Shown in pieces: positions 55,243 through 64,000 of a stretch of 64,000 bases of DNA. The translations under genes were made by a program, and so were the position numbers. Below the pieces are notes generated by a model, which had not been told where the DNA came from, searched no databases, and worked only from the letters and a program-made list of their open reading frames with translations. Source of the DNA: Thermoanaerobacter wiegelii Rt8.B1 (GTDB lineage Bacteria; Bacillota; Thermoanaerobacteria; Thermoanaerobacterales; Thermoanaerobacteraceae); the NCBI RefSeq assembly GCF_000147695.2, contig NC_015958.1, positions 1,156,501 to 1,220,500 on the forward strand. Reading direction: 5' to 3'. How positions within the stretch are numbered: position 1 is the stretch's first letter; every line of letters starts with the position of its first letter.

Positions 55243-55287
55243 AAACCGAAGAAAACCCAATTTAATATTGGGTTTTCTTCGGTTTTT
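55243..55287. other. Perfect 19-bp palindromic hairpin upstream of ord
   Basis: AAACCGAAGAAAACCCAAT pairs perfectly with its inverted copy at 55267-55285 around the loop TTAAT, followed by TT. The gene before it already has a terminator 90 bp earlier. It could be an attenuator of the ornithine operon, the terminator of an unseen small RNA, or a relic of a lost gene. The rest of 55157-55365 holds no gene. Confidence 0.6.
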
Positions 55288-55365
55288 AAGGAATGGGAAA
55301 GCTTTTATTTAGCTTAAGTAAATGTATACAATATAGATATAGAGAAAATTCTTAGAGGTGATAGA

Positions 55366-56406
55366 ATGGAAAACATAAAAGTGGTAGTATGGGGACTTGG
55401 TGCAATGGGAAGCGGCATTGCTAACATGATACTTTCTAAAAAAGGAATGGAAATAGTTGGAGCAATTGATACAGATCCAAATAAAAGAGGAAAGGATTTG
55501 AATGAAATTTTAGGGACAAATTCTAAACCTGTTTACATCACTTCTGAACCTCAAGATATTATAAAAAAAGGAAGTGCTGATATAGCGGTTATTGCTACAT
55601 CCTCCTATGTAGAAAAGGTTTTCCCACTCATTAAATTGGCGGTAGAAAATGGCATCAATGTCATTACAACTGCTGAGGAGATGGCGTATCCTTCTGCACA
55701 ACATCTAGAATTAGCCAAAGAAATTGACAGACTTGCAAGAGAAAATGGCGTATCTGTCTTAGGTACAGGAATAAATCCGGGATTTGTATTAGACTATTTA
55801 ATCATTGCACTGACGGGAGTTTGCGTAGATGTTGATTCCATTAAAGCAGTAAGAATTAATGACTTATCTCCTTTTGGAAAAGCTGTTATGGAAGAACAAG
55901 GGGTGGGACTCACTCCTGAGGAATTTGAAAAAGGCGTAAAAAAGGGGACTGTTGCAGGGCATATAGGATTTCCTGAGTCTATTTCGATGATTTGTGATGC
56001 TTTAGGGTGGAAACTTTCAGGTATTGAGCAGACAAGAGAGCCTATAGTTTCTAAAACTTATAGAGAGACCCCTTATGCAAGAGTTGAGCCGGGTTACGTT
56101 GCTGGATGTCGCCAAATAGGGTATGGAAAGGTAGATGGAGAGGTAAAAATAGAATTAGAACATCCGCAACAGATATTACCTCAAAAAGAAGGAGTAGAGA
56201 CTGGAGACTATATTGAGATTAAAGGAACTCCAAATATAAAGTTGTCTATAAAGCCTGAAATACCTGGGGGCTTAGGTACTATTGCCCTTTGTGTCAATAT
56301 GATACCTCACGTCATAAATGCGCAGCCAGGTCTTGTTACTATGCTGGATTTGCCTGTACCTAGAGCTATTATGGGTGATGCAAGAGATATGATCAGGAGG
56401 AGATAA
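55366..56406 (+). CDS. ord: 2,4-diaminopentanoate dehydrogenase
   Basis: A 346-residue NAD(P)-dependent enzyme that oxidatively deaminates 2,4-diaminopentanoate to 2-amino-4-oxopentanoate. Rossmann motif VWGLGAMGSGIANMI is at residues ~6-20, and the fold is dihydrodipicolinate-reductase-like. It begins the ornithine degradation operon; the next gene starts 1 bp after its stop. ATG 55366 follows TTAGAGGTG. Confidence 0.93.
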   Translation: MENIKVVVWGLGAMGSGIANMILSKKGMEIVGAIDTDPNKRGKDLNEILGTNSKPVYITSEPQDIIKKGSADIAVIATSSYVEKVFPLIKLAVENGINVITTAEEMAYPSAQHLELAKEIDRLARENGVSVLGTGINPGFVLDYLIIALTGVCVDVDSIKAVRINDLSPFGKAVMEEQGVGLTPEEFEKGVKKGTVAGHIGFPESISMICDALGWKLSGIEQTREPIVSKTYRETPYARVEPGYVAGCRQIGYGKVDGEVKIELEHPQQILPQKEGVETGDYIEIKGTPNIKLSIKPEIPGGLGTIALCVNMIPHVINAQPGLVTMLDLPVPRAIMGDARDMIRRR

Positions 56407-56407
56407 A

Positions 56408-56713
56408 ATGGCTCAAAAAGGCGATTGGGTAAAAATTAAACAGGTAATTTTAGAACCAGAGGAAAGAGCTGAAAATATACCTCAAGATACAAAAGAGACT
56501 CCCTTGACAATGTGGGTTAAAGGTTTACTTTTACAAGATGGAGAGATTGGCGACACAGTCAAAATTAAGACTTTTACAGGCCGAATAGTGGAAGGAGTTT
56601 TAATAGACGTAAATCCCCGGTATATTCACGATTTTGGCAATCCAATTCCTGAGCTTATAAAAGCAGGTATAAAAGCAAGAGAGATATTGTATGGCGGTGA
56701 AGAGAATGAGTAG
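56408..56713 (+). CDS. ortA: 2-amino-4-oxopentanoate thiolase, alpha subunit
   Basis: A 101-residue small subunit (GDWVKIKQVILEPEERAENI, then YIHDFGNPIPELIKAG). With OrtB it splits 2-amino-4-oxopentanoate with CoA to D-alanine and acetyl-CoA. ATG 56408 follows GGAGGAG at the ord end. Confidence 0.92.
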   Translation: MAQKGDWVKIKQVILEPEERAENIPQDTKETPLTMWVKGLLLQDGEIGDTVKIKTFTGRIVEGVLIDVNPRYIHDFGNPIPELIKAGIKAREILYGGEENE

Positions 56714-58118
56714 GTATAAGGAAGTAATGGCAAGGAAAAACGAAATAATGAAAAAATCTTTAGGAATAGATTATGAGAGATTTGAATCAGGTGGAATTGC
56801 TTTTGACTATGAAAGAATGATGAAGGAAACAGGCTATACATTAGAAGAGATTATTAAAATACAAAGAGAAGCAAATGTAGGGGATACTCCACTTATAGAG
56901 CTTAAAAATTTAACAGAATTAGCGAGAAAAGTTTCACCAACAGGAAAAGCTGCCAGAATTTTTATAAAAGATGAAGCTTGTAACCCTTCAGGAAGTTTTA
57001 AAGAAAGGCGGGCTAGTGTTTCTATATATCACGCAAAACAAAAGGGATATAAGGGAGTCATAGCTGCTACTAGTGGTAATTACGGAGCAGCAGTGGCTTC
57101 ACAAGCTGCCATGATAGGTTTAAAATGCATTGTCGTCCAAGAAGCTTATGATAGCAAAGGCATAGGGCAGCCAGAAATATTGGAAAAAGGAAGAAAATGT
57201 GAAACATTTGGTGCAGAAGTGATACAATTAACTGTTGGACCGGAATTATTTTATGTAAACTTGATGCTATTAGAAGAGACGGGATATTTTAATGCTTCTT
57301 TGTACACTCCTTTTGGAGTTGCTGGTATTGAAACATTGGGATATGAAATAGCTCAGCAAGTAAAAGAGAGGACTGGCAAATTTCCTGATGTTGTTGTGGC
57401 CACCCATGCCGGTGGAGGCAATTTGACAGGTACTGCGAGAGGACTTATAAAAGCAGGAGCTACTCATACAAAGGTGTACGGAGCAAGTGTTGATTTGACA
57501 GGACTTCACATGGCCTCAGATAAAGATTTTAATAGAAAGTCTTTTACGACGGGACATACAGGATTTGGAATTCCTTTTGCGACTTGGCCGGATAGAGCAG
57601 ATGTGCCTCGAAATGCTGCAAGGCCTTTAAGGTACATGGATGGGTATTACCTTGTCAAGCAAGGGGAAGTCTTTTACATGACAGAGCTTTTAGCTCAATT
57701 AGAAGGTTTAGAAAGAGGACCAGCGGGAAATACCTCTTTAGCGGCAGCTTTCAGTTTGGCACAGCAAATGGAAAATGACCAGATAATAGTGGTGCAGGAG
57801 ACAGAATATACAGGGGCAGGTAAAAATCCAACGGCTCAGCTTACTTTTGCTATGCAAAACGGCATAAAAATTCTAGTAGGAAATCCTGATGATGAGATAC
57901 CAGGACAAAATATAATTTTGCCTGAACATCCTTCTATGATAAAAGCAAGAGAAGTCAATCTTTCAAATTTGAAAAAATCCTATATTAAAAACTGTGTCCA
58001 ACATTTTGGAATAATGCCTAAAGAGGAGGACATCAAGTTTTTAGCAGAAGATACTAAGTCCAGTGAAGAATTTGTGAAAGAAGTAATTTCAGAATTACAG
58101 AATGGAGGATTAGTATGA
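56706..58118 (+). CDS. ortB: 2-amino-4-oxopentanoate thiolase, beta subunit
   Basis: About 470 residues, fold-II PLP enzyme. The Schiff-base lysine is in PSGSFKERRA and the substrate loop is TSGNYGAAVA. ATG 56706 overlaps the ortA stop (ATGAGTAG), placed by GGTGAAG; an earlier ATG at 56691 is less likely. It overlaps oraS by 4 bp. Confidence 0.93.
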   Translation: MSRYKEVMARKNEIMKKSLGIDYERFESGGIAFDYERMMKETGYTLEEIIKIQREANVGDTPLIELKNLTELARKVSPTGKAARIFIKDEACNPSGSFKERRASVSIYHAKQKGYKGVIAATSGNYGAAVASQAAMIGLKCIVVQEAYDSKGIGQPEILEKGRKCETFGAEVIQLTVGPELFYVNLMLLEETGYFNASLYTPFGVAGIETLGYEIAQQVKERTGKFPDVVVATHAGGGNLTGTARGLIKAGATHTKVYGASVDLTGLHMASDKDFNRKSFTTGHTGFGIPFATWPDRADVPRNAARPLRYMDGYYLVKQGEVFYMTELLAQLEGLERGPAGNTSLAAAFSLAQQMENDQIIVVQETEYTGAGKNPTAQLTFAMQNGIKILVGNPDDEIPGQNIILPEHPSMIKAREVNLSNLKKSYIKNCVQHFGIMPKEEDIKFLAEDTKSSEEFVKEVISELQNGGLV

Positions 58119-58489
58119 GACGAGAAGATGATTTTGAAACAAGAAGCAAACACTTAAAGCACATGACAGATGAAGAATTAGACGCGTATTTCTGGAAATT
58201 GGCAGAAAAAATTGTAGATCCTTTGATAGAGTTGGCATATTATCACACATCTCCATCTATTGAGCGTTCTGTGCTTTTACGAATGGGTTTTTCTAGTATT
58301 GAGGCAAAGGAGATTGTAAACAGAATTGAGGAAAGAGGTCTTTTGCCAAAAGGAGCAGGAAATATTGTGTTGAAAGTTGCAGAAAGGGTTAAAAAGGATT
58401 ACCTCACTGCTGGAAAATCCATAGCTAATGGAGAGTACTTGGAGGTGCTTGATGATATAGCAAGGGAGGCTAGTAAAAATGAAGCTTGA
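58115..58489 (+). CDS. oraS: D-ornithine 4,5-aminomutase, S subunit
   Basis: A 124-residue small subunit of the B12- and PLP-dependent mutase (RSKHLKHMTDEELDAYFWKL). It pairs with OraE to turn D-ornithine into 2,4-diaminopentanoate. It overlaps ortB and oraE by 4 and 11 bp, which supports tight coupling. Confidence 0.93.
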   Translation: MRREDDFETRSKHLKHMTDEELDAYFWKLAEKIVDPLIELAYYHTSPSIERSVLLRMGFSSIEAKEIVNRIEERGLLPKGAGNIVLKVAERVKKDYLTAGKSIANGEYLEVLDDIAREASKNEA

Positions 58490-60683
58490 AAAGGATAAAA
58501 AAATAGATATTGAAGAAATTTTAAAGGATTTGGACAAATATGTGCCTAGGAGAAGAGGATGGCACTGGAGAGAGGATGTAGGTAAACACAAAATTGGCGA
58601 TTTTGAGTATTATCAGGTTTCAAAACCACTTAAAAACAGTATTCCTTTACCTGCTGCAAAACACTTTGGAAACATTGACCCTCAGCCAGATTGTGTGATA
58701 ACCACAGAAATAGCTTCAGGAAGGTTTGAAGATGATATAAGGCGCATGAGAATGGCAGCATGGCATGGAGCAGACCACATAATGGTTATTAGAACGTTAG
58801 GACAAAGCCATTTTGATGGACTCATTGAAGGAACACCTGAAGGTGTAGGAGGAGTTCCTATTTCGAGAAAACAAATAAGAGCGACGAGAAAAGCATTGGA
58901 TTTAATTGAAGATGAGGTCGGTAGGCCTATAAACTTTCACTCTTATGTAAGTGGGATAGCCGGTCCTGAAGTAGCTGTTATGTTCGCTGAAGAAGGGGTA
59001 AATGGTGCCCATCAAGACCCTCAGTACAATGTCCTTTATAGAAATATAAACATGGTAAGGTCTTTTGTAGATGCAGCAGTTGCTAAGAAAATAATGGCAG
59101 ATGCTAATATACTTCAAATTGATGGTGCTCACAATGCCAATGCAACAGCAAAATATGGATGGAAAGTTATGCCTGAACTTTTAGTTCAGCACGCTATAAA
59201 TACACTTTATTCGAGAAAAGTAGGAATGAAACCAGAAAACATAGCCTTATCTACAGTGCCACCAAATGCTCCACCAACTCCTTCCATACGTTTGGATTTG
59301 CCGTATGCAGTAGCTTTGAGGCAGCTTTTTAAAGATTATAAAATGAGAGCGCAAATGAATACAAAATATATTGAGCACGATATGAGAGAAGCAACTGTAA
59401 CACATGTGCTTAACCTTTTAATATCTCGATTGACCTCAGCAGATATACAAAGTACTATTACTCCTGATGAGGGAAGAAATGTCCCATGGCATTACAACAA
59501 TATCAACGCGATAAACACTGCTAAACAAGCCCTTATCGGCATGGACGGATTAAAAGAGATGGTAAAGCTCAATTTTGATGGAGAGTTAGGCAAAAAAGTA
59601 AGAGAATTAAAGATGAGAGCCATTCTCTTTATGGAAGAAATTTTAGAAGTTGGAGGATACTTTAAGGCAGTAGAAGAAGGCTTCTTTGTGGATTCAGGCT
59701 ATTATCCAGAGAGAAATGGAGATGGCATTGTAAGAACTATAAATGGCGGTATTGGCGCCGGTACTGTTTACAAAAGAGATAAAGACTATATTGCACCAGT
59801 ATGCTCTCACTTTGGATATAACAATTTGCCAGAAGGGCTTAATAAACCTTGCGATTTAATAGATGGATGTACTCTTTGCAAGCATGAGAAAATCCATTAT
59901 ATAGACGAATTGGATGAGAATGACAATGTAGAAAATAGATTGAAAGAAACTGTTGAGTACAGAAAAGGAGATAAAATAAAGCCAGAAGTTGAATGGGCAG
60001 GAGACGGCATAATAAGCATGAACCTATTTTTGCCTGTAGATGAAAGGACTGCTGAATACGCGGCTATTAAATACGCAGAAAAGCTGGGGCTTACTGATGT
60101 AGTCGTTTTAGGTAAACTTCCAATGCATCCTGCGGAGGGAACGTACGTGGAAGTAAGAGGGCGTGTTCAATTTTCTATTGACAAAAATGAATTAGAAATA
60201 CCGCCGGAAGAGGAAATACTTTCAGATGAGGAAATAGAAGAAGATATTAAGAGAAAGCCTATGAAGGTGGTTGCTGCAACTGTAGGAAATGATGAACATT
60301 CTGTGGGCTTAAGAGAGATTTTGGACATAAAACATGGCGGAATTGAAAAATATGGCATAAAATTTACTTACCTTGGTACTTCTTGTCCTGTAGAAAAGTT
60401 AGTTGATGCAGCTATAGAGGAAAATGCCGATGCTATCTTAGTCAGCACTATAATAACCCATGACGATGTCCATATAAAGAATATGAAAAAAATTCACGAC
60501 CTTTGTATAGAAAAAGGAATAAGAGATAAAGTAATTTTGGTAGGTGGAGGTACGCAGATTACAAACGACCTTGCTAAAAGTGTTGGCTTTGATGCGGGAT
60601 TTGGAAGAGGTACAAAAGGAAATCAAGTGGCAAGTTTTTTAGTTAAAAAAAGAAGGGAAAAGGAAAATGAGGAAAACAATTGA
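58479..60683 (+). CDS. oraE: D-ornithine 4,5-aminomutase, E subunit
   Basis: A 734-residue catalytic subunit: a TIM-barrel PLP domain followed by a B12-binding domain with the base-off motif DEHSVG (Asp-x-His-x-x-Gly, near residue 604) and VGGGTQITNDLAKSVGFDAG. Adenosylcobalamin starts the radical shift of the terminal amino group. It overlaps the MutL-like gene by 17 bp. Oxygen-sensitive fermentation chemistry fits a strict anaerobe. Confidence 0.95.
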   Translation: MKLEKDKKIDIEEILKDLDKYVPRRRGWHWREDVGKHKIGDFEYYQVSKPLKNSIPLPAAKHFGNIDPQPDCVITTEIASGRFEDDIRRMRMAAWHGADHIMVIRTLGQSHFDGLIEGTPEGVGGVPISRKQIRATRKALDLIEDEVGRPINFHSYVSGIAGPEVAVMFAEEGVNGAHQDPQYNVLYRNINMVRSFVDAAVAKKIMADANILQIDGAHNANATAKYGWKVMPELLVQHAINTLYSRKVGMKPENIALSTVPPNAPPTPSIRLDLPYAVALRQLFKDYKMRAQMNTKYIEHDMREATVTHVLNLLISRLTSADIQSTITPDEGRNVPWHYNNINAINTAKQALIGMDGLKEMVKLNFDGELGKKVRELKMRAILFMEEILEVGGYFKAVEEGFFVDSGYYPERNGDGIVRTINGGIGAGTVYKRDKDYIAPVCSHFGYNNLPEGLNKPCDLIDGCTLCKHEKIHYIDELDENDNVENRLKETVEYRKGDKIKPEVEWAGDGIISMNLFLPVDERTAEYAAIKYAEKLGLTDVVVLGKLPMHPAEGTYVEVRGRVQFSIDKNELEIPPEEEILSDEEIEEDIKRKPMKVVAATVGNDEHSVGLREILDIKHGGIEKYGIKFTYLGTSCPVEKLVDAAIEENADAILVSTIITHDDVHIKNMKKIHDLCIEKGIRDKVILVGGGTQITNDLAKSVGFDAGFGRGTKGNQVASFLVKKRREKENEENN

Positions 60684-62010
60684 CATACTTGTAGCCGAGA
60701 TTGGAAGTACTACGACAACTGTAAATGCTTTTGTTCTGGGCAGTGATCCTGTTTTTATAGGTCAAGGGATGGCTCCTACCACAGTCTTAGATGGGGATGT
60801 GAATATTGGTCTTGTGGGGGCTATTGAGAATTTAAAAGATAAAATTGGAGATTTTGTATATAGTGAGATGCTTGCTTGTAGCAGTGCTGCTGGTGGCCTC
60901 AAAATGACTGTACATGGCTTAGTCTACGACATGACTGTAAGGGCAGCTAAAGAGGCTGCCCTTGGGGCAGGAGCCAATATAAAACTTATAACAGCAGGAA
61001 AACTGAGAAGAACGGATTTAGAAAAAATAAAACAAATAAAATCAAACATAATACTTTTAGCAGGTGGAGTGGATTACGGAGATAGAGAAACTGCTCTTTA
61101 TAATGGAGAAAAATTGGCGGAATTAAAGTTGAATGTGCCAGTAATTTATGCAGGCAACATAGAAAATAGAGAAGAAATTTCCTACATTTTTCAAGAAGCC
61201 GGTCAGGAAGTATACATTGTAGACAATGTTTATCCATCAATTGACAATTTAAATGTAGAACCGACAAGAAAAATGATTCAGAAAGTTTTTGAAAAGCATA
61301 TTGTAACAGCGCCAGGTATGAGTAAAGTAAAAGAATTGGTGACAGGAAATATAATCCCAACGCCAGGTGCTGTCATGGAATGTGCTATGCTTCTTTACAA
61401 TGACATAGGTGATTTGATGGCAGTCGATATAGGTGGAGCTACTACAGATGTTCATTCTGTTACTGAAGGAAGCGATGAAATACAAAAAATAACTGTAAAT
61501 CCAGAGCCTTTGGCTAAACGCACAGTAGAGGGGGATTTAGGGGTTTTTGTTAATTCAAGAAATTTATTTGATTTGTGCGGAGAGGATATATATAAAAAAT
61601 TCAGTAATGCAGATGAACTAATAAACAATATAAAGCCAATACCCCAAAAAGAAGAAGAAAAAGAATTTGTGTTGTATCTTGCAAGCAAGGCATTAGAAGT
61701 GGCAGTAAAGCGTCACGCAGGTAAATTAAGCAGTTATTTTGGACCTACAGGAAGAACCTTTTATGTGGAAGGAAGAGATTTGACAAATGTTAAATGGATA
61801 ATAGGTACCGGTGGAATATTTTCAAGACTTGAAGGAGGAGAAAAATTATTAGAAAATATAAATGATGGAGGAAGTGGAAAAGAGCTTTATCCTCCTTCAT
61901 CGGCAAAAGTTTTAATTGACAGAGATTATATCATGGCGGCTTGTGGTGTTTTGTCTAAGAAATATCCTGACGAAGCTTTGAAATTAATCAAAAATAGCTT
62001 ATGTATTTAG
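60667..62010 (+). CDS. MutL/GlmL-family reactivating ATPase
   Basis: A 447-residue ASKHA ATPase with AEIGSTTTTVNAF at the start and MAVDIGGATTDVHSV near residue 250. The family (glutamate mutase MutL/GlmL) sits beside B12-dependent aminomutases and is thought to reactivate them by exchanging damaged cofactor. Its start is within the end of oraE, which supports that role here. Confidence 0.9.
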   Translation: MRKTIDILVAEIGSTTTTVNAFVLGSDPVFIGQGMAPTTVLDGDVNIGLVGAIENLKDKIGDFVYSEMLACSSAAGGLKMTVHGLVYDMTVRAAKEAALGAGANIKLITAGKLRRTDLEKIKQIKSNIILLAGGVDYGDRETALYNGEKLAELKLNVPVIYAGNIENREEISYIFQEAGQEVYIVDNVYPSIDNLNVEPTRKMIQKVFEKHIVTAPGMSKVKELVTGNIIPTPGAVMECAMLLYNDIGDLMAVDIGGATTDVHSVTEGSDEIQKITVNPEPLAKRTVEGDLGVFVNSRNLFDLCGEDIYKKFSNADELINNIKPIPQKEEEKEFVLYLASKALEVAVKRHAGKLSSYFGPTGRTFYVEGRDLTNVKWIIGTGGIFSRLEGGEKLLENINDGGSGKELYPPSSAKVLIDRDYIMAACGVLSKKYPDEALKLIKNSLCI

Positions 62011-62026
62011 AAATGGGGGAGATTAA

Positions 62027-63090
62027 GTGTATCCCTTGTTGAGAATAAACTTAGAAAAACTTCGAAAAAATACGCAAACTATCGTTAATTTGTGTGAAAA
62101 GAGAAATATAAAGGTAGTAGGTGTTACAAAAGTTTTTTGTGCTATTCCAGAAATAGCACAGACGATGGTAAAGGGTGGAGTGGAAATCTTAGGAGATTCT
62201 CGAATCAAAAATTTAAAAAATTACAACACATACCGGTACCTAAAATGCTTCTTCGAATTCCCATGAAAAGTGAAGTGGAAGAAGTTATAAAATATGCAGA
62301 TATAAGCCTAAACTCAGAAATAGATACAATAAAAAGCCTATCGGAAGAGGCAAAAAAACAAAGGAAAATTCATGAAATAATCCTAATGGTAGACTTAGGG
62401 GATTTGAGAGAGGGCGTATTGAAAGAGGATGTTATTCCAATAGTAGAACAAATAGTAAAACTAGAAGGTATAAGATTAAGGGGAATAGGTACTAATTTAA
62501 CTTGTTATGGTTCGGTTATTCCTACGCCAGATATATTAGAAGAGCTTGTGGAAATAAAAAATTCTATCAACAAAAAATTCAACTTGAATTTAGATATAGT
62601 CTCAGGAGGAAACTCAAGCAGTCTGTACTTAGTTCAAAATGGTCTCATACCAAGAGGAATAACGCAACTTAGAATAGGAGAAGCTATTGTCTTAGGTAGG
62701 GAAACGGCTTTTGGAGACAGAATTCCCCATACTTATGACGATGTATTTACTTTAGAAGCACAGATAGTCGAATTAAAAGAAAAACCTTCTTATCCACGAG
62801 GTATATTAGGAATGGACGCTTTTGGAGAAAGACAAGTATATGTGGATAGAGGGATAATGAAAAGGGCAATTTTGGCTGTAGGAAAACAGGATGTCAATAT
62901 GAATGACCTAATTCCTATGGACAGTTCTATTGAATTAATAGGTTCAAGCAGTGACCATTTAATTGTTAATGTTACAAATTCCCAGTATCCATATAATGTG
63001 GGAGATATAATAAAGTTCAAACTGAGATATGGAGGGATTTTATCCTGCTCTACATCTGAATATGTAGAAAAAGTCATTGAAGAGGCGTAA
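62027..63090 (+). pseudogene. orr: Ornithine racemase, frameshifted in an A-run
   Basis: An alanine-racemase-fold PLP protein; the first half has the lysine motif VVGVTKVFCA (about residue 38). The frame stops at 62266, but the family sequence continues in another frame (HIPVPKMLLRIPMKSEVEEV to the end at 63090). One A missing from the A6 run at 62215-62220 accounts for it. Orr turns L- into D-ornithine for OraSE, so the pathway depends on it. It may be a true mutation, slippage-corrected, or a sequencing error. The first start is GTG 62027 behind GGGGGAG. Confidence 0.85.
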
Positions 63091-63107
63091 AAAATAAGCC
63101 TCTTTTT
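63081..63107 (+). terminator. Terminator of the ornithine operon
   Basis: GAGGC / GCCTC stem around an 11-nt loop that holds the stop codon of orr, followed by TTTTT. Confidence 0.7.
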
Positions 63108-63178
63108 GCATTATGAAAAACATTAATTTACTGTTATAATAAAAATGAAAAGGAATAATATTTTTGGGAGGTTTTAAA

Positions 63179-63595
63179 ATGATAATAGGTTTAGGCCATG
63201 TAGCCTACAAAGTTAAAGACCTTGATGAAAGTTTAGAATTTTACTGTGGCAAATTGGGACTAAAAGAAGCTTTTAGGCTTAACCATGAAAATGGGGAATT
63301 AATGCTTGTGTACTTAAAAGTGGTGGAAGGACAATTCATTGAACTTTTCCACGGAGGGATAGACAAGGGAAAAGATGAAGATGAAAGGATAGGGTTTAAA
63401 CATTTGTGTCTACATGTAGATGATATTTTTGCTACATTAGAAGAACTAAGAAAGAGAGGCTTGGAAATAAAGGGGCAGCCTATGATGGGAGCAGATGGAA
63501 ATTATCAATATTGGATAGAAGACCCTGATGGAAATAGAATAGAACTAATGCAAATAATGCCGGGTTCTTTGCAAGATAAAGCAAAAGAATTATAG
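63179..63595 (+). CDS. VOC (glyoxalase/epimerase-like) family protein
   Basis: A 138-residue vicinal-oxygen-chelate protein with two beta-alpha-beta halves. Metal ligands are likely His in GLGHVAYKV, Glu in QFIELFH, His in HLCLHVDDI and Glu in NRIELMQ. It resembles lactoylglutathione lyase and methylmalonyl-CoA epimerase; the substrate is unknown. ATG 63179 follows GGGAGG; the TTG at 63164 overlaps that site. Confidence 0.85.
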   Translation: MIIGLGHVAYKVKDLDESLEFYCGKLGLKEAFRLNHENGELMLVYLKVVEGQFIELFHGGIDKGKDEDERIGFKHLCLHVDDIFATLEELRKRGLEIKGQPMMGADGNYQYWIEDPDGNRIELMQIMPGSLQDKAKEL

Positions 63596-63606
63596 AAAAT
63601 TAAGTG

Positions 63607-63635
63607 TTGACAACCACTTTTTTAAGTGGTATTCT
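63607..63635 (+). promoter_or_regulatory. Promoter with palindromic spacer ahead of the Rrf2 gene
   Basis: TTGACA (63607-63612), 17 bp, TATTCT (63630-63635). The spacer is almost wholly the palindrome ACCACTT-TTTT-AAGTGGT (63613-63630). It can be the autoregulatory operator, or a terminator of the VOC gene (followed by TTCTTTTT), or both. Confidence 0.6.
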
Positions 63636-63683
63636 TTTTGTTGAAATCCTGGTAAAATAGTAGGAATTCAGGGGTGGATAATC

Positions 63684-64000
63684 GTGAAACTATCTACAAA
63701 AGGTCGATATGGGATACAAGCTATGTTTGAATTAGCCCTTTACTACGGGGAGGGCCCGATTTCTTTAAAAACTATAGCAGAAAATGAGGGACTTTCTGAG
63801 CATTATTTAGAACAGCTTATAGCAATTCTTAGAAAAGCTGACCTTGTGAAAAGTGTCAGAGGAGCACAGGGAGGATATATGCTAGCAGCTCCTCCTGATA
63901 AGATAACCGTTGGAGATGTGATAAGAACATTGGAAGGATCACTGGCTCCTGCAGATTGCGTTTTGGAAGATACTCCTTTTGAGTGCAGCAGAGCAGGAGG
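63684..64000 (+). CDS. Rrf2-family regulator, partial
   Basis: The first ~105 residues of an IscR/CymR-like regulator; it runs off the right edge. The winged helix is clear (KLSTKGRYGIQAMFELALYY, then LSEHYLEQLIAILRKADLV and SVRGAQGGYMLA). The start of the cysteine cluster region is visible (ADCVLEDTPFECSRAGG), as in Fe-S-binding members. GTG 63684 follows GGGGTGG. The next gene is usually an iscS/nifS-type desulfurase, outside the window. Confidence 0.92.
   Translation, partial: MKLSTKGRYGIQAMFELALYYGEGPISLKTIAENEGLSEHYLEQLIAILRKADLVKSVRGAQGGYMLAAPPDKITVGDVIRTLEGSLAPADCVLEDTPFECSRAG

Overview
The window is AT-rich DNA of a thermophilic, anaerobic, spore-forming low-GC Firmicute, most probably Thermoanaerobacter or close kin (Caldanaerobacter). 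This rests on gene content and synteny seen here: bofC-ruvCAB-spoIID-queA-tgt-yajC, a SCIFF peptide with its radical-SAM maturase, hisS-aspS followed by a 6S RNA gene and tcdA, a B12-dependent ornithine-fermentation operon, and frequent GTG/TTG starts with strong Shine-Dalgarno sites. No database search was possible, so names rest on motif and family recognition.

Layout. 1-670: left edge with a truncated ABC ATPase gene and a broken TetR regulator. 713-2434: thiol-redox operon (CcdA-like, TlpA-like, thioredoxin). 2442-2771: a 266-bp miniature element inside a duplicated terminator. 2784-8869: PLP decarboxylase, a corrinoid-protein reactivator fusion and an ABC-class ATPase. 8870-15289: a mobile-element hotspot with an IS3 remnant split by a 3.2-kb Tn7/Mu-like transposon, a ymaF gene, phage debris, tRNA-Leu and an ISLre2 element. 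15391-23961: housekeeping genes (hflX, nudix, yigZ, cysK, yebC, cheW), with an IS110-type element splitting a CoA-binding-protein gene. 24072-46260: a long, mostly forward block for DNA repair, queuosine, Sec translocation, SCIFF, RecJ, Apt, Rel and Dtd, then a reverse-strand MacB-type efflux operon with a MarR regulator (44347-47900). 48057-49654: an IS4-like element beside the T-box promoter of hisS-aspS. 53048-55287: 6S RNA, tcdA, a CsoR-family repressor and a double thioredoxin. 55366-63090: an ornithine degradation operon. 63179-64000: a VOC protein and the start of an Rrf2 regulator.

How the parts work together. The ornithine operon encodes the whole route L-Orn -> D-Orn -> 2,4-diaminopentanoate -> 2-amino-4-oxopentanoate -> alanine + acetyl-CoA, plus a MutL-like reactivator, but the racemase reading frame is broken by one base in an A-run. 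Thiol chemistry recurs (ccdA/tlpA/trx, double trx, CsoR-like repressor), and the ccdA and csoR promoters share a CCC(C)-n-GGG(G) palindrome just after the predicted transcription start.

Mobile elements are the most informative part. Exact ends and target duplications could be read for four insertion elements and for two copies of a 266-bp miniature element. That miniature element has inserted at a Rho-independent terminator both times, duplicating the whole hairpin.
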